The notes under the pieces are model-generated. The model saw only the letters and a list, made by a program, of their open reading frames with translations, was not told the origin of the DNA and ran no database searches. Below are positions 22,526 through 22,799 of a DNA stretch of 22,799 nucleotides, in pieces. The DNA lies in contig DCIM01000005.1 of NCBI GenBank assembly GCA_002316005.1, positions 1 through 22,799 on the forward strand. The letters are read 5' to 3'. Made by a program: the position numbers and the translations under genes. The stretch is from Prevotellaceae bacterium UBA1726 (lineage in GTDB: Bacteria > Bacteroidota > Bacteroidia > Bacteroidales > Bacteroidaceae). Numbering within the stretch: position 1 is the stretch's first letter; every line of letters starts with the position of its first letter.

Positions 22526-22534
22526 GTACCTTTG
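22505..22534 (+). promoter_or_regulatory. Promoter of the DUF4827-like lipoprotein gene
   Basis: TTG at 22505-22507, a 19-bp spacer and TACCTTTG at 22527-22534. The -33 element sits in the loop of the upstream terminator and the spacer covers its right arm and U-tract. The leader to the ATG at 22636 is about 95 nt. Confidence 0.72.
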
Positions 22535-22635
22535 CAGAGATTATGAATTTTCGGGATATGCCCAATCGATGAGTGTGTCCATTAATGTATAACTTTCGGG
22601 TGAATTTTTTTAACCCACATATAAGAATCTTACAA

Positions 22636-22799
22636 ATGAATAAACTTGCCAAAATGGTTATGGCTATCTTTTGTGTAGCATTTGCTGTTGCTTCTTGCAA
22701 CAAGTATGAGACTTATGCTGACCAGAAGAAAAAGGAAAACAACGCAATCAAAGCATACATTGCTGATCATAATGTGAATGTTATCTCTGAAGAGCAGTT
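22636..22799 (+). CDS. DUF4827-like lipoprotein, 5' part only
   Basis: The frame is open from ATG 22636 to the window edge (54 complete codons). MNKLAKMVMAIFCVAFAVASC is a lipoprotein signal with Cys21 as the lipidated residue. The sequence that follows, YETYADQKKKENNAIKAYIA and then ending VISEEQ, matches my memory of the N-terminus of Bacteroidales DUF4827 proteins, which are FKBP-like envelope lipoproteins of unknown role. It has its own promoter. Naming rests on about 50 residues. Confidence 0.72.
   Translation, partial: MNKLAKMVMAIFCVAFAVASCNKYETYADQKKKENNAIKAYIADHNVNVISEEQ

Overview
The window looks like a Bacteroidales chromosome segment, most likely Prevotella or a close Prevotellaceae relative. 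Protein families, Bacteroidetes-type promoter boxes (TAnnTTTG near -7 with TTG about 17-20 bp upstream), absence of Shine-Dalgarno leaders and a Bacteroidales-type C-terminal secretion tail all point that way. This is inference from family knowledge; no database search was run.

Layout. 91-1776 (minus) is a Na+/phosphate cotransporter with a PhoU-like tail. Its promoter carries five TTAC cores at an exact 11-bp period, a convincing Pho-box array. 1777-2746 is a gene-free stretch of almost 1 kb packed with repeats: hairpin-rich sequence, GTTATGG heptamers, a GC-rich hairpin element, four 17-bp palindromes at a 22-bp period, a 27-bp inverted repeat around a perfect 40-bp palindrome, and a promoter. 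2747-7834 holds two secreted glycosidases, a GH3 beta-glycosidase with a PA14 domain and a GH95 alpha-L-fucosidase, the second with its own promoter. A two-way terminator separates them from convergent tex (7867-9999, minus).

From a strong promoter at 10094-10125 a long co-oriented run follows: a secreted jelly-roll/Fn3 protein, an ABC-F ATPase, an M13 metallopeptidase, metA (Glu111, predicted homoserine O-acetyltransferase), a U32 RlhA-like protein overlapping metA by 1 nt, and a zinc-ribbon membrane lipoprotein. A new promoter at 20380-20411 drives a nucleotidyltransferase and an NrnA-type DHH phosphoesterase. A terminator overlapping the next promoter then leads into a DUF4827-like lipoprotein cut by the window end.

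The most unusual content is repeat DNA that sits both between and inside genes. One family (palindromic units every 22 bp) occurs in the 1.8-2.7 kb intergenic region and again inside the U32 reading frame. A second (CCCCTCTCC hairpin plus a GGGGGTGAGG tail) occurs at three intergenic sites and once inside tex, where it is translated in frame. This resembles in principle the coding-region palindromic elements known from Rickettsia, but these sequences are different and I do not recognise them as described.
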